DNA of 64,000 bases from Verrucomicrobiota bacterium. Its GTDB lineage: Bacteria > Verrucomicrobiota > Verrucomicrobiia > Verrucomicrobiales > Akkermansiaceae. The notes under the pieces are model-generated. The model was not told where the DNA came from. It made no database searches and was given only the letters and a program-made list of their open reading frames with translations. Location of the stretch: the NCBI GenBank assembly GCA_017301995.1, contig JAFLEH010000032.1, positions 1 to 64,000 of the forward strand. The letters run 5' to 3'. Made by a program: the position numbers and the translations under genes. Numbering within the stretch: the stretch's first letter is position 1; every line of letters begins with the position of its first letter. Positions 1-8,227 of the stretch are shown here, piece after piece.

Positions 1-108
1 GAATACAATAAGACGTGCGGCCCGTTTGTCTGGACGAAAGGTCCAGAGAAACTGCGGCGCATCGTCCAGTTGACTCAATCATATCAAAAACAAATGCACA
101 CGAACTAA
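1..108 (+). pseudogene. IS630-family transposase, C-terminal end (partial at window edge)
   Basis: The frame is open from base 1 and stops with TAA at 106-108, giving the last 35 residues of a protein. The stretch CGPFVWTKGPEKL matches the conserved C-terminal end of IS630/Tc1-type DDE transposases, where a PFVWTK motif precedes the final helix. The catalytic DDE residues would lie to the left of the window, so it cannot be said whether the whole gene is intact. It abuts a release-factor fragment, which fits an insertion or deletion scar. Bases 109-246 after it hold no gene and may contain the right end of the element. Confidence 0.6.
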
Positions 109-210
109 TGGAACGTTGCACTAGTGTAGGCCGCCTTACAGAAGGCAGTTTAAGAGACATGATTGACGATTGATGATTGTTTATTTTTGAACGGGGGATT
201 GGATTTTGAG

Positions 211-513
211 GTGCCCTTCCGTTAGATCAAAAACCGGGAAACCGCCATGCAGATCCTCCGCACCAAACTCTACGAGCAAAAACTCCGCTCGCAGCAGGAG
301 GCCTATTCCTCGCACCGCCGGTCCCTCATCGGCTCCGGCGACCGCTCGGAAAAAATCCGCACCTACAATTTCCCCCAGTCGCGCGTCACCGACCACCGGA
401 TCGGTTACACCTCCCACAACATCACCGCCATCATGGCCGGAGAACTCGACGAGTTCACCCGCGAACTCCAAAAAGCCGAAATGGCCGAACGCATGGCCGA
501 AGCCGAGGCGTGA
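211..513 (+). pseudogene. prfA: Peptide chain release factor 1, 3' fragment
   Basis: About 88-100 residues remain of the C-terminal part of a class I release factor. The stretch GSGDRSEKIRTYNFPQSRV followed by TDHRIG is the hallmark of RF1/RF2 after the GGQ domain, and the final ELDEFTRELQ fits the usual RF1 end. Similarity continues upstream of the first ATG (247) through the KNRETA codons, so the fragment is not a natural small gene. The PxT/SPF tripeptide region and the catalytic GGQ loop are missing, so it cannot release peptides. The cell must have a complete prfA elsewhere. Proximity to the IS630 end suggests the 5' part was lost by an IS-linked rearrangement. Confidence 0.8.
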
Positions 514-701
514 CCGGGACGCTCCCGTCCATCCGGGAAAAATATCAGGCGTTCGGGCGGACAACCCGAGTCTCTGTCGGGCGGCATCGCCCCTCCTCGT
601 TACGTATCCGGTGCCAGCCGCATCCCCCAACATTCTGATTGCCCCCACCGAAACAATCCGTAGTCTTGTGCCTGATCGGTTTTCCCGAAAACCCCGCCAC
701 C

Positions 702-1010
702 ATGCCCGCCAAGCCCAACGCCAAATCTCCCCACGACACCCCGGCTGCGGTGCTGCGGGAGGATGGCATCGAGTATGGCTTCATCGGCAGGCTCCAGGGC
801 CTGAAATACGAATACCGCCCGGACATCACCAACCGCGCCACGCTGGAGACCAACGTCCGCGAGAAATTCGAGGCCCTGAACCGCGTCCGCCTCACGGAGT
901 CCGAGTTCATCCTGCTGCTGGATGAAATCGTCACCTCGGATGTCTTCGCCGCTTCCAAGACCCTACGCGGCATCAACAGCTTCATCCCCGGAGGAAGTGG
1001 AGGCAGTTTG
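702..1010 (+). pseudogene. hsdR: Type I restriction enzyme R subunit, N-terminal fragment
   Basis: From the ATG at 702 the frame encodes about 97 residues typical of the HsdR N-terminus: YRPDITNRATLETN, REKFEALNRV and LLDEIVTSDVF. HsdR is the ATP-dependent translocase/endonuclease of type I restriction systems and is normally around 1000 residues. Here the similarity stops near INSF and the frame runs straight into the REP palindromes starting at 1011. No HsdR sequence resumes to the right of the transposase, so the gene is truncated, not just interrupted. No hsdM or hsdS is seen. The nuclease and helicase motifs are absent, so it is a dead remnant. Confidence 0.75.
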
Positions 1011-1210
1011 CCCCAACGGGGCAAGGTATACCAGCCCAGTGCAACGCTCTGGGTATGGAACATCCATAAATCCCGCGTTCTGAAGGAACGCTGCATATCG
1101 TCGCATCGCCTACCCGCTCCCGAATCATGCGGCGTTCCTTCAGAACGCATAAATGGTGTCGATTCGATACCCAGGGTTGCACCCTGGGCTGGTATGCGTG
1201 GCTCCGTTGG
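1011..1210. repeat. REP/palindromic cluster, left arm of RAYT unit
   Basis: This is a chain of short palindromes. CCCCAACGGGG opens it, an AGCCCAG...CTCTGGGT hairpin follows, then the long inverted pair GCGTTCTGAAGGAACGC / GGCGTTCCTTCAGAACGC, then ACCCAGGGTTGCACCCTGGG and a closing CTCCGTTGG. The whole block is roughly self-complementary end to end. The same modules recur right of the transposase and inside the methylase gene at 41547-41683. This is the structure expected of REP elements mobilised by a RAYT. Confidence 0.8.
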
Positions 1211-1238
1211 AACTGGAAGCCCTGACTATTGAAACGCC

Positions 1239-1691
1239 ATGCCGCAATCGCTCTCCAACATCCTGATCCATCTCATCTGGAGCACGAAGGACCGCCATCC
1301 GTGGCTGACACCCGGCATCCGGGAAAAGACCCACGCCTTCCTCGCCGGGGCAGTGCGGCAAATGGATTGCGAGGCATATCGCGTCGGCGGTGTGGCGGAT
1401 CATGTGCATCTGGCGGTGCGCCTCTCCCGAACCTTGTCCGTCGCGGACTTGGTGAAGGAGGTCAAAACGGCCTCCAGCAAATGGTTGAAGGAACAGGACC
1501 CGGCGTTCACGGGCTTTTACTGGCAGCAAGGCTACGGGGCCTTCTCCGTGGGCATGAGCCAGAAGGAAACGCTGCTCCATTACATCGATACGCAGGAGGA
1601 ACACCACCGCACGCGGACCTTTCAGGACGAATACCGCGACTTCCTCCGGAAATACGGGATCGACTATGACGAACGCTATGTGTGGAACTAA
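1239..1691 (+). mobile_element. REP-associated tyrosine transposase (RAYT, IS200/IS605 TnpA-like, Y1 family)
   Basis: A 150-residue single-domain Y1 transposase. The HUH motif is visible as ADHVHLAV near residues 52-59. The catalytic tyrosine is likely in HYIDTQEEHH near residue 115, in the helix where Y1 transposases carry it. These enzymes cut and rejoin single-stranded DNA at hairpins. The gene is complete, starts at an ATG and lies between two clusters of the same palindromes (1011-1210 and 1731-1931), so it probably acts on them. No TnpB is present, which favours RAYT over a full IS605. It sits in the truncated hsdR gene. Confidence 0.85.
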
Positions 1692-1730
1692 CCGAGACGA
1701 CGCGATCATGAAATCCACGGAACAAGTCAG

Positions 1731-1931
1731 CCCCAAGGGGGCATCCGCATACCAGCCCAGGGGCAACTCTGGGAAGAACGTCAGGCGTAAGCCCGCGTTC
1801 TGAAAGAACGCCGCATATCGCGGGAAGGAACGTGTGCCCGACCTTTGCGGCGTTCCTTCAGAACACGGATGTTTGATGATTCCCGAACCCAGGGAGCTAC
1901 CCTGGGCTGGTATGCGGCGCCCCGTTGGGGC
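1731..1931. repeat. REP/palindromic cluster, right arm of RAYT unit
   Basis: The modules of the left arm recur in the same order: CCCCAAGGGG, an AGCCCAGGG hairpin, GCGTTCTGAAAGAACGC, GGCGTTCCTTCAGAAC, ACCCAGGGAGCTACCCTGGG and CCCCGTTGGGG. Differences from the left arm are mostly outside the stems, or compensated within them (for example GAAGG versus GAAAG), which suggests that structure is conserved. The block ends immediately before a short gene remnant. Confidence 0.8.
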
Positions 1932-1956
1932 GATGACCGGCGATTCACCCCATAAC

Positions 1957-2022
1957 CACCAATCTCCAGGCCATCCTCGATAGCAAGCGCCGCTACCGGC
2001 GGCGCCTCGGCGGTAATCCGAG
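1957..2022 (+). pseudogene. Possible remnant of a small accessory ORF
   Basis: One frame reads TTNLQAILDSKRRYRRRL without a start codon and then loses plausible coding character. The Asn-Leu-Gln-Ala-Ile-Leu-x-Ser-Lys-Arg pattern recalls the N-terminus of small conserved ORFs that I associate from memory with accessory islands of related bacteria. The function of that family is not known to me. Evidence is one short stretch only. Confidence 0.3.
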
Positions 2023-2366
2023 CGTCCAGACTGCCTTGAAATTCGGATCAACGGTTTTATCTCGATGCTCCCACCAACCATCCCGCCCGCATGAACCCGA
2101 AATCGGAAGTTGGCATGACCCGTGCATCCATTTTTTCCACTGAGGAACTGAAAATCACTGATTCCACTGAAGTGGTTTTTGACTATGGGGAAATCCTTCC
2201 CATTCATCAATCGGTGCTTCCCCATTTTTCTCCAAAAAATCAGTTTCCCCAGTGGTTCTCAGTCTCTCAGTGGCAAATCGAGCATTCAAACTATCCCAAA
2301 CTGCGGATTTCTGGATGAACACGCCGCGCACGTTGTGCAGGACACCGGATTCGAGATCCCCGGCCC
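2023..2366. other. Intergenic stretch without recognisable gene
   Basis: This lies between the remnant ORF and the xylanase stop codon. It is richer in A/T than its surroundings and has several short open frames with no family resemblance, no signal peptide and no ribosome-binding context. It may hold the terminator of the minus-strand xylan operon, but no clear GC stem with a T tail was found. Confidence 0.5.
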
Positions 2367-3500
2367 CTACTTCGTCCGCATCCCCAGTTTGACCACGGTG
2401 TCGAACGCGGGTTTCGGTTTGAGGTCGCGGTCGAACAGGAGCGGATGGTTCACCCGGCCGCGGATCGGGAAGCCGTTGAGCCAGGTGCGGCCGTCGTCGA
2501 GGCCCCAGAAGGTGACGCGGGTGAGGGATTTCCGGTGGCGCAGATAGACTTCGAACAGTTCGCCGTAGCGTTTGGCCAGTTTCTCCTGCATTTCCGGCGG
2601 CAGTCCGTTCGGATAGGGATTGAGACCGTCGCCGCCCTGCTCGCGGCGTGATATGTCGGCATTGCCGGATGGGCCGCGCTGGGGAAGGACATCCACATCG
2701 AGTTCGGTCACCATCACTTTCACCTTCAGCGCCGCGAAGTCGGTGATGGTCTTCTCAACCTCCGCGATCGGCGGATGGTTCAGATGGAAATGGCTTTGGG
2801 TGCCGATGCCGGTGATCGGCACGCCGCGTTTCAGCAAGCCTTTCACCAGCGCCACCGCGTTGTCGCGTTTGCGTCCGTTTTCGAGGCCGTAGTCGTTGTA
2901 GTACAACTCCGCCTTCGGGTCGGCCTCATGGGCGAAACGGAACGCCTGCTCGATGAAGTCGTCCCCGATGATCCGCCGCCAGGGCGAATCCCGGAGCGGT
3001 TCGGGGCCACCGTCGGAAAGCGCCTCGTTCACGACATCCCAGCCCTTGATCCGTCCCTTGTAGCGCCCCACCACCGTCTGGATGTGGTCCTTCATCCGCT
3101 TGAGCAGCACCTCGCGGGTGGCGGGCTTGCCGGAGTCATCCTTGAACACCCAGTCGGGCGTCTGGCTGTGCCACACCAGGGTATGGCCGATCACCACCAT
3201 CCGGTTTTTCTTCGCGAACTCCAGATAGGCGTCCGGACCGCTGAAGTCATAGCGGTCCGGCGCGGGATGGAGGCTCTGCCATTTCATATCATTTTCCGCG
3301 GTTAGACAGGAGAACTGGGCGGCCGCCAGATCCACCGCGCGCGTGTCCCGGCCGCCGATCACCTGGCGGTTGAGCGCGGCGCCGATCAGGAAGTCATCGG
3401 CATAGGCCTTGCGGAGGGTTGCCGGAGCGGTTTCCGCGGACACCGTGCCACAAAGCACGGCCGCCGCGATGAGGGTGAGCGATTTCGAATAGCGTTTCAT
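2367..3500 (-). CDS. Secreted endo-1,4-beta-xylanase, GH10
   Basis: A 377-residue protein that cleaves internal beta-1,4 bonds of the xylan backbone outside the cytoplasm. Residues 1-22 form a signal peptide (MKRYSKSLTLIAAAVLCGTV...). The rest is one GH10 (beta/alpha)8 barrel with LTAENDMKW, the HTLVWHSQTP strand, the acid/base Glu in WDVVNEA near residue 157 and the nucleophile Glu in VTELDV near residue 266. Length is normal for a single-domain GH10 and there is no carbohydrate-binding module. The ATG at 3500 is chosen because it gives the signal peptide; an upstream in-frame ATG at 3548 lies inside the preceding esterase. It is the last gene of the seven-gene minus-strand operon, 20 bases after the CE1 esterase. 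Confidence 0.95.
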   Translation of the reverse strand: MKRYSKSLTLIAAAVLCGTVSAETAPATLRKAYADDFLIGAALNRQVIGGRDTRAVDLAAAQFSCLTAENDMKWQSLHPAPDRYDFSGPDAYLEFAKKNRMVVIGHTLVWHSQTPDWVFKDDSGKPATREVLLKRMKDHIQTVVGRYKGRIKGWDVVNEALSDGGPEPLRDSPWRRIIGDDFIEQAFRFAHEADPKAELYYNDYGLENGRKRDNAVALVKGLLKRGVPITGIGTQSHFHLNHPPIAEVEKTITDFAALKVKVMVTELDVDVLPQRGPSGNADISRREQGGDGLNPYPNGLPPEMQEKLAKRYGELFEVYLRHRKSLTRVTFWGLDDGRTWLNGFPIRGRVNHPLLFDRDLKPKPAFDTVVKLGMRTK

Positions 3501-3520
3501 GGATTGCGTGGGTTCGTGGG

Positions 3521-4483
3521 TTAGCGGAACAGTTTCTGGGAGAACCAATAGAGGCAGTGGCTCCAGTGGGTGGCATCATGGCCGTTGCCGTCCACATGCC
3601 AGATGTGGGGCACGCCGCCTTCACGGAGATACCGGTGGACGCCCTGGCTGATGTTGATCAGACCATCCTTGTTGCCGCAGGAAATCCAAAGCAGCTTGAG
3701 TTGTTTTTCCGCCTTCTTCAGGTCGGGAACCAGTTCTTTCGGAGCCTTGGTGTTGGGAGCCGATGAAAACCCGCCGACCGACGCGAAGGTATCGAGATGC
3801 CCGAGCCCGAAATTGAGCGACTGTCCGCCGCCCATGGATAGACCAGCCACCGCGCGGCTTTCGCGATCCGCCTTGGCGCCGAACTTCGACTCGATCGCCG
3901 GAATCACATCATCCAACAGATCCTTCTCAAAGGTCGCGAACGCCGGAGCGGTGGAAAACACATCGCCTTCGGCACGGTCGTTCTTCTGGGCGCGGCCGTT
4001 GGGCATCACCACGATCATCGGGACCGCCTTCTTGTCGGCGATCAGGTTGTCGAGCATCGTATCCACGTTGGCGAAACGCTGCCATTCGTTCTCATCGCCA
4101 CCGATCCCGTGGAGCAGATAGAGCACGGGGTATTTGGCTTCCTTCGAATATCCGGGCGGAGTGTACACCCGCATCTTGCGCTTGGTGCCGACGGTCTTGG
4201 AGTCGTATTCCACCATTTCCAATTTGCCATGGGGAATCCCGTCGCGGCGGGATTTGAAACCGGCGGGCGGATCCTCGAACGCCGGTTTGTCATCGGCTTC
4301 GAGCACGATGGGACGGCCGAACGCGGCGCGCGGGCCGGGCGGCATGCCGCGCCTGCCAGCGGGCGTGGGTTCCTTGGCTCCGCCGGGAGCGGGTTCCTTC
4401 GTCTCGGGTTCCCCAAAAACGATGACGGTGCCCGCCAACAGGCAGGCGAGATGCGTTAACACAGGTAGGGCTGTGGCTTTCAT
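3521..4483 (-). CDS. Secreted CE1-family esterase (feruloyl or acetyl xylan esterase)
   Basis: A 320-residue alpha/beta hydrolase with an N-terminal signal peptide and a Pro/Gly-rich linker to about residue 55. Family signs are RVYTPPGY, VLYLLHGIGGDE, VVMPNGR, the nucleophile elbow GLSMGG with Ser near 215, and a final NGHDATHW carrying the catalytic His near 300. CE1 enzymes remove ferulic acid or acetyl groups from arabinoxylan; the exact ester cannot be told from sequence. It lies between the CE1-malectin-GH51 fusion and the GH10 xylanase. Its leader contains A/C-rich tandem repeats (4488-4510) and no Shine-Dalgarno sequence. Confidence 0.88.
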   Translation of the reverse strand: MKATALPVLTHLACLLAGTVIVFGEPETKEPAPGGAKEPTPAGRRGMPPGPRAAFGRPIVLEADDKPAFEDPPAGFKSRRDGIPHGKLEMVEYDSKTVGTKRKMRVYTPPGYSKEAKYPVLYLLHGIGGDENEWQRFANVDTMLDNLIADKKAVPMIVVMPNGRAQKNDRAEGDVFSTAPAFATFEKDLLDDVIPAIESKFGAKADRESRAVAGLSMGGGQSLNFGLGHLDTFASVGGFSSAPNTKAPKELVPDLKKAEKQLKLLWISCGNKDGLINISQGVHRYLREGGVPHIWHVDGNGHDATHWSHCLYWFSQKLFR

Positions 4484-4487
4484 GGAT

Positions 4488-4510
4488 GGTTTGGTTGGTT
4501 TGGTTGGTTT
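4488..4510. repeat. Short tandem repeat, unit GGTTTGGTT x 2.5
   Basis: The 9-base unit is repeated two and a half times directly upstream of the CE1 start codon (4483). On the coding strand it reads as an AACCAAACC-type A/C-rich leader. It may be an unstructured ribosome landing site; slippage could alter leader length. Confidence 0.7.
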
Positions 4511-4534
4511 GACATCAGCCGGATCAGGTCCGGA

Positions 4535-7500
4535 TCATTTGGATTTCAGCTTGAGAACGGTGACCGAATAGGCCGGAACCTCATGGGAAAAACGGGTGCC
4601 GAGCTTTTCGGCGGTCGCGGTCCGAGGAACGATCCGCTCCGGATCCTGGAGCGAGTTGGTGTCGCTCAAGCTGGTGCCGCAGAGCGTCACCGCCTCGCCC
4701 GCCGGCTCGATCGCGGACACGCCGTCGATCTCCACCTTCACCGCGCGTGCGGTAGCGGAAACATTCACGATCTTCAGATAGATCGTGCCATCGGCGCTGT
4801 CGCGGGTGGCGTTGAAGAACACCTCGCGGATCCGCTGCGGCGGAGGAGGCGCCCCGCGGGTTGCCCGCGGCCGGTATTCCCGTGTGGGGATGGACTCCGA
4901 GTCGGTTGCCAGGATCTCGTCGCCATGCAGGGTGCTGAACATCTTCTGCGCGTGATAGGCCGGCGACCCGTAGCTGTTCAACGCATCATAGCCGATCAGA
5001 TCCGAACTCCACTGCATCGAGCGGCCGGGTCCGCTGGTTTGGCTAACATTGACCAACAGCGGAGCATAACAGGACATCTCCACGATATCGGAATTCCGTT
5101 CCATGCCGGTCATCCACGCGGCATCACCCAGCGCGCCGGCCATGTTGGGTGTGGGTGAACCCACCCGGGTGGCCCACTCTCCAACAAAAATCCGCGAGCC
5201 TGCCGAGCGCGGATAGGTATCATAATCCAGCGCGTGAGCCTGCATTTCCTCCAGCGAGCGGTAATAGTGCTCATCCACCAGATCGGGAACCCGGCTGCGG
5301 ACACGCTGGGATTCCGGATGTTCGTTGCCGACGGTGGAAATGATCCGGAGCTTGGGATACTTCGCCTTGATGGCATCGAAGAACTGGGCGAACCGGCCAT
5401 CATAGCTTCCGCTTTTGTCAAACCAGTCCTCGTTTCCGATCTCGACATAGTTGAGCTGGAACGGAGCGGGGTGCCCGTCCTTGGCACGGCGCGCGCCCCA
5501 CGGGGTGCTGGCATCTCCCATCACATATTCGATTTCATCCAAGGCCTCGCGCACGAACGGTTCCAACTCGGGTCCCGGTGGAACATGCTGGCCGCGCAGC
5601 GAATATCCCGCATAAACGCCCAGCACCGGCTCCACTTCCAGGTCCTCACACCAATGGAGAAACTCCAACAGCCCCATCCCGTCGGTGGACCAATAACCCC
5701 ACGGACTGGGATGCCCCGGACGCCCGGTGACATCGCCAAGCGTCCGCCGCCAGTCGAAGCGCTCCTCAATGGTGTTGCCTTCGAGGTAGTTGCCGCCGGG
5801 GAAACGCAGGAAACGCGGCCGCATGTCGGCCAGCAATTGCATCAGATCGGGGCGGTTGCCATTGGCCCGGTCGCGGAAGGTCGGCGGAAACAACGATACA
5901 TGTTGGAACCATACCGTGCCGCCGGGCGATGGCGTGCGGGTGGAGATGACCAGGCGGTTGTCCTTGCCTGCCTCGACGTTCCCGGTGGTTAGTACAAACT
6001 CATGTTTCTTCCACTCCGGACCGATCTTCGGCACGACCGCGCTCGCGAAAACCCGGTCGCCGTTCGCGCTTTCCAAAGTCACCGTCAGCGGACCGGAAAA
6101 GCCCTCCGCCGCGGCATGGAAACTGCCACGGTAGGTTGTATTGGGCCGGACCGGAATCCCCCAGAATCCGCCGTTGGCAATGCCCACCCGTGAGACATCG
6201 GACGCCTTGGATAGATCCAGTTTCAAACTCGAATCCAGCGCGGTGTTGAGCGGCTTGGACTTGTCGAGGGCCAGCGTGGTTTCACCCACCGCCGACCAAT
6301 AGGACGGACCTTTCGCATCGCCCTTGAAGGTGCGGTTGCGGATCAGTTCGCCGTAGATACCGCCCTCGTAGGAGAAGTTGATCTCCTCGGTCATCAGTCC
6401 GTATAGCCGTGGGCTGACCTTTCCCGTCACCTTGCCCGCGTTGATCCGGAGCACCGGGCTAACCGGTGGCGGCACATCCGCACCGGCGGACGCGGCCGCA
6501 CCGGCGGCCAGGATCTCGATCGCGTTGATTGCCGGGTTCTCAATGTTTGGCGTGAATGTGACGCAAAACCGACCGTCAACCACTTCCACCGGAACGCTTT
6601 CAACGTATGCGCGGTTAGGACCGCCGGCCTTGGCCCAGATATCGAAGTTCTTGAATTCGCGGTCCTGGACCTTGAACGAAAACACCCGTTCCCCGGGTCC
6701 GTTGATCCCCTCGAAGGTTTCGGAAAAATAGAGCCGGGCCACATACTTTCCGTTAGGCAGTTTGCAGGAGAACGAATCCATTCCATAGTGCTCGCTGCGG
6801 AACAACGCCGGATCGGCGGCGCCCTCGATCACCAGGTCCGCGTCACGTTCGATCGTGCCACCACCTTCGAATCCGGACTCGGCGGCCCACACGCGGCCCT
6901 TGCTGTCGGTAAACGGCGCGGCGAGGCCCGCCTTGATCCGCAGTACCGCCTCCTCCGGCTTGTCCGGGATTGCTCCGTTAGAGACTGGCGCGTTGGGGAA
7001 AAGCCGTGGCGCGAACTCCCGCAGACTGCGCCGCCAGGTTTGCCACTCATGGGCGGTTTCGGGCGCTTCGTAGAAGACCGTCCTGATCCCGGCCTGCTCC
7101 AGCGACTTGCGGTAGCCGCTCACACTTTGATAGAAACGCTCGCCCTCGGCCGTGCCGATGCTCAGGAACAACAGGCGGACCTTTTCATTGAATGCCTTTG
7201 CGTCGGCCATGACCCCGCCATGGGCGGTTTTCGGGTCGAAGTTTCCACCGCCGAAGCCGCCGCCCGCACCACTGAATCCACCCAGATAGGCAAACAGATC
7301 GAGATGGGCCAAACCAATCATGAAGGTCTGCATCCCCCCCATCGAAAGTCCGGCCATCGCCCGGCTCTCGCGGTCGGGAATCGTCCGATAGGTGGCATCG
7401 ATCATCGGGATCAGGTCCTTGGTGAATACCTCATCCAGCGCGGAAAACATGCGGCTCAGGTCGGGCCGGTTGCCGCCCGATGGCGGACGCGCCGGAACAG

Positions 7501-8188
7501 CGGGCTCCCCGGCCTTTTTCGCGTAGCCGTTGGCCATCACCACGATCATCGGCTTGGCCTGTTTCGCGGCGATCAGATTGTCCATGATCGCGCAGATTTT
7601 CCCCTGGGCCACCCAGCCGCGCTCGTCCTCACCTCCGCCGTGCTGCAGATAGAGCACCGGATAGCGCGTCTGCGGCCGCTCGTCATATCCCGGCGGCATG
7701 TAAACGAAAACCCGACGCCAATCGCCCGTCGTCCCCGAGAAATACCAGCGCTCCCGGATCTCGCCGTGCGGTACATCCTTGACCTGATAGAACGCCTCGT
7801 CCGGTGCCGGAATCTCGATGCCGCTGGCCTGCCGGCCCATGCCATAGAACGTCTCACTGGCCGGATCGCAGACCGCCACGCCGTCAATGAAGATCGAGTA
7901 ATAGTGAAACCCCGGCGGAATCGGATCGGTGGTGACCGACCATACGCCGCCTTCATCCTTCGTCATCGGATAGCGCCGTCCGAGATCCCCTTCGACCATT
8001 TTGGCATCCGGGGCTTTGATTTTCATGGTGACCCGAAGGTCCGCACCGATCGACGGATAGGCCTGACCCGGCACATTGGTGACCGCCGGACGTCCGGCAG
8101 CCGGAGCGGAATCCGGACTTCCCTGGGCGAGGACCGGGGCAATGCCAAACACAAACGCGTTGGCTAACAGACAGATGGTTCGTTTCAT
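4535..8188 (-). CDS. CE1 esterase - malectin-like domain - GH51 arabinofuranosidase fusion
   Basis: A 1217-residue secreted protein. Residues 1-22 are a signal peptide. Residues ~45-130 form an E-set/CBM48-like Ig domain. Residues ~140-405 are a CE1 esterase with YMPPGYDE, YLQHGGGEDE and nucleophile elbow GLSMGG (Ser near 281). Residues ~411-561 form a malectin-like carbohydrate-binding domain (VLRIKAG, then YVARLYFSETFEG). Residues ~578-1217 are a GH51 alpha-L-arabinofuranosidase with a CBM4-like insert, acid/base Glu in VEIGNEDWF near 918 and nucleophile Glu in FVGEWAT near 1004. The enzyme probably removes a feruloyl or acetyl ester and the arabinofuranose that carries it in one pass. It sits mid-operon between GH95 and a stand-alone CE1. 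Esterase specificity is inferred. Confidence 0.9.
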   Translation of the reverse strand: MKRTICLLANAFVFGIAPVLAQGSPDSAPAAGRPAVTNVPGQAYPSIGADLRVTMKIKAPDAKMVEGDLGRRYPMTKDEGGVWSVTTDPIPPGFHYYSIFIDGVAVCDPASETFYGMGRQASGIEIPAPDEAFYQVKDVPHGEIRERWYFSGTTGDWRRVFVYMPPGYDERPQTRYPVLYLQHGGGEDERGWVAQGKICAIMDNLIAAKQAKPMIVVMANGYAKKAGEPAVPARPPSGGNRPDLSRMFSALDEVFTKDLIPMIDATYRTIPDRESRAMAGLSMGGMQTFMIGLAHLDLFAYLGGFSGAGGGFGGGNFDPKTAHGGVMADAKAFNEKVRLLFLSIGTAEGERFYQSVSGYRKSLEQAGIRTVFYEAPETAHEWQTWRRSLREFAPRLFPNAPVSNGAIPDKPEEAVLRIKAGLAAPFTDSKGRVWAAESGFEGGGTIERDADLVIEGAADPALFRSEHYGMDSFSCKLPNGKYVARLYFSETFEGINGPGERVFSFKVQDREFKNFDIWAKAGGPNRAYVESVPVEVVDGRFCVTFTPNIENPAINAIEILAAGAAASAGADVPPPVSPVLRINAGKVTGKVSPRLYGLMTEEINFSYEGGIYGELIRNRTFKGDAKGPSYWSAVGETTLALDKSKPLNTALDSSLKLDLSKASDVSRVGIANGGFWGIPVRPNTTYRGSFHAAAEGFSGPLTVTLESANGDRVFASAVVPKIGPEWKKHEFVLTTGNVEAGKDNRLVISTRTPSPGGTVWFQHVSLFPPTFRDRANGNRPDLMQLLADMRPRFLRFPGGNYLEGNTIEERFDWRRTLGDVTGRPGHPSPWGYWSTDGMGLLEFLHWCEDLEVEPVLGVYAGYSLRGQHVPPGPELEPFVREALDEIEYVMGDASTPWGARRAKDGHPAPFQLNYVEIGNEDWFDKSGSYDGRFAQFFDAIKAKYPKLRIISTVGNEHPESQRVRSRVPDLVDEHYYRSLEEMQAHALDYDTYPRSAGSRIFVGEWATRVGSPTPNMAGALGDAAWMTGMERNSDIVEMSCYAPLLVNVSQTSGPGRSMQWSSDLIGYDALNSYGSPAYHAQKMFSTLHGDEILATDSESIPTREYRPRATRGAPPPPQRIREVFFNATRDSADGTIYLKIVNVSATARAVKVEIDGVSAIEPAGEAVTLCGTSLSDTNSLQDPERIVPRTATAEKLGTRFSHEVPAYSVTVLKLKSK

Positions 8189-8227
8189 GGTGATGGAGTG
8201 GTTCGAATAGGCGGAAGCCGCCGGCGT

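Noticed and set aside
2091..2318. Open frame of 75 codons before the xylanase
   Set aside because: No recognisable motif, no leader and A/T-rich repetitive wording (ACTGAGGAACTG, CCACTGAAG); treated as intergenic.
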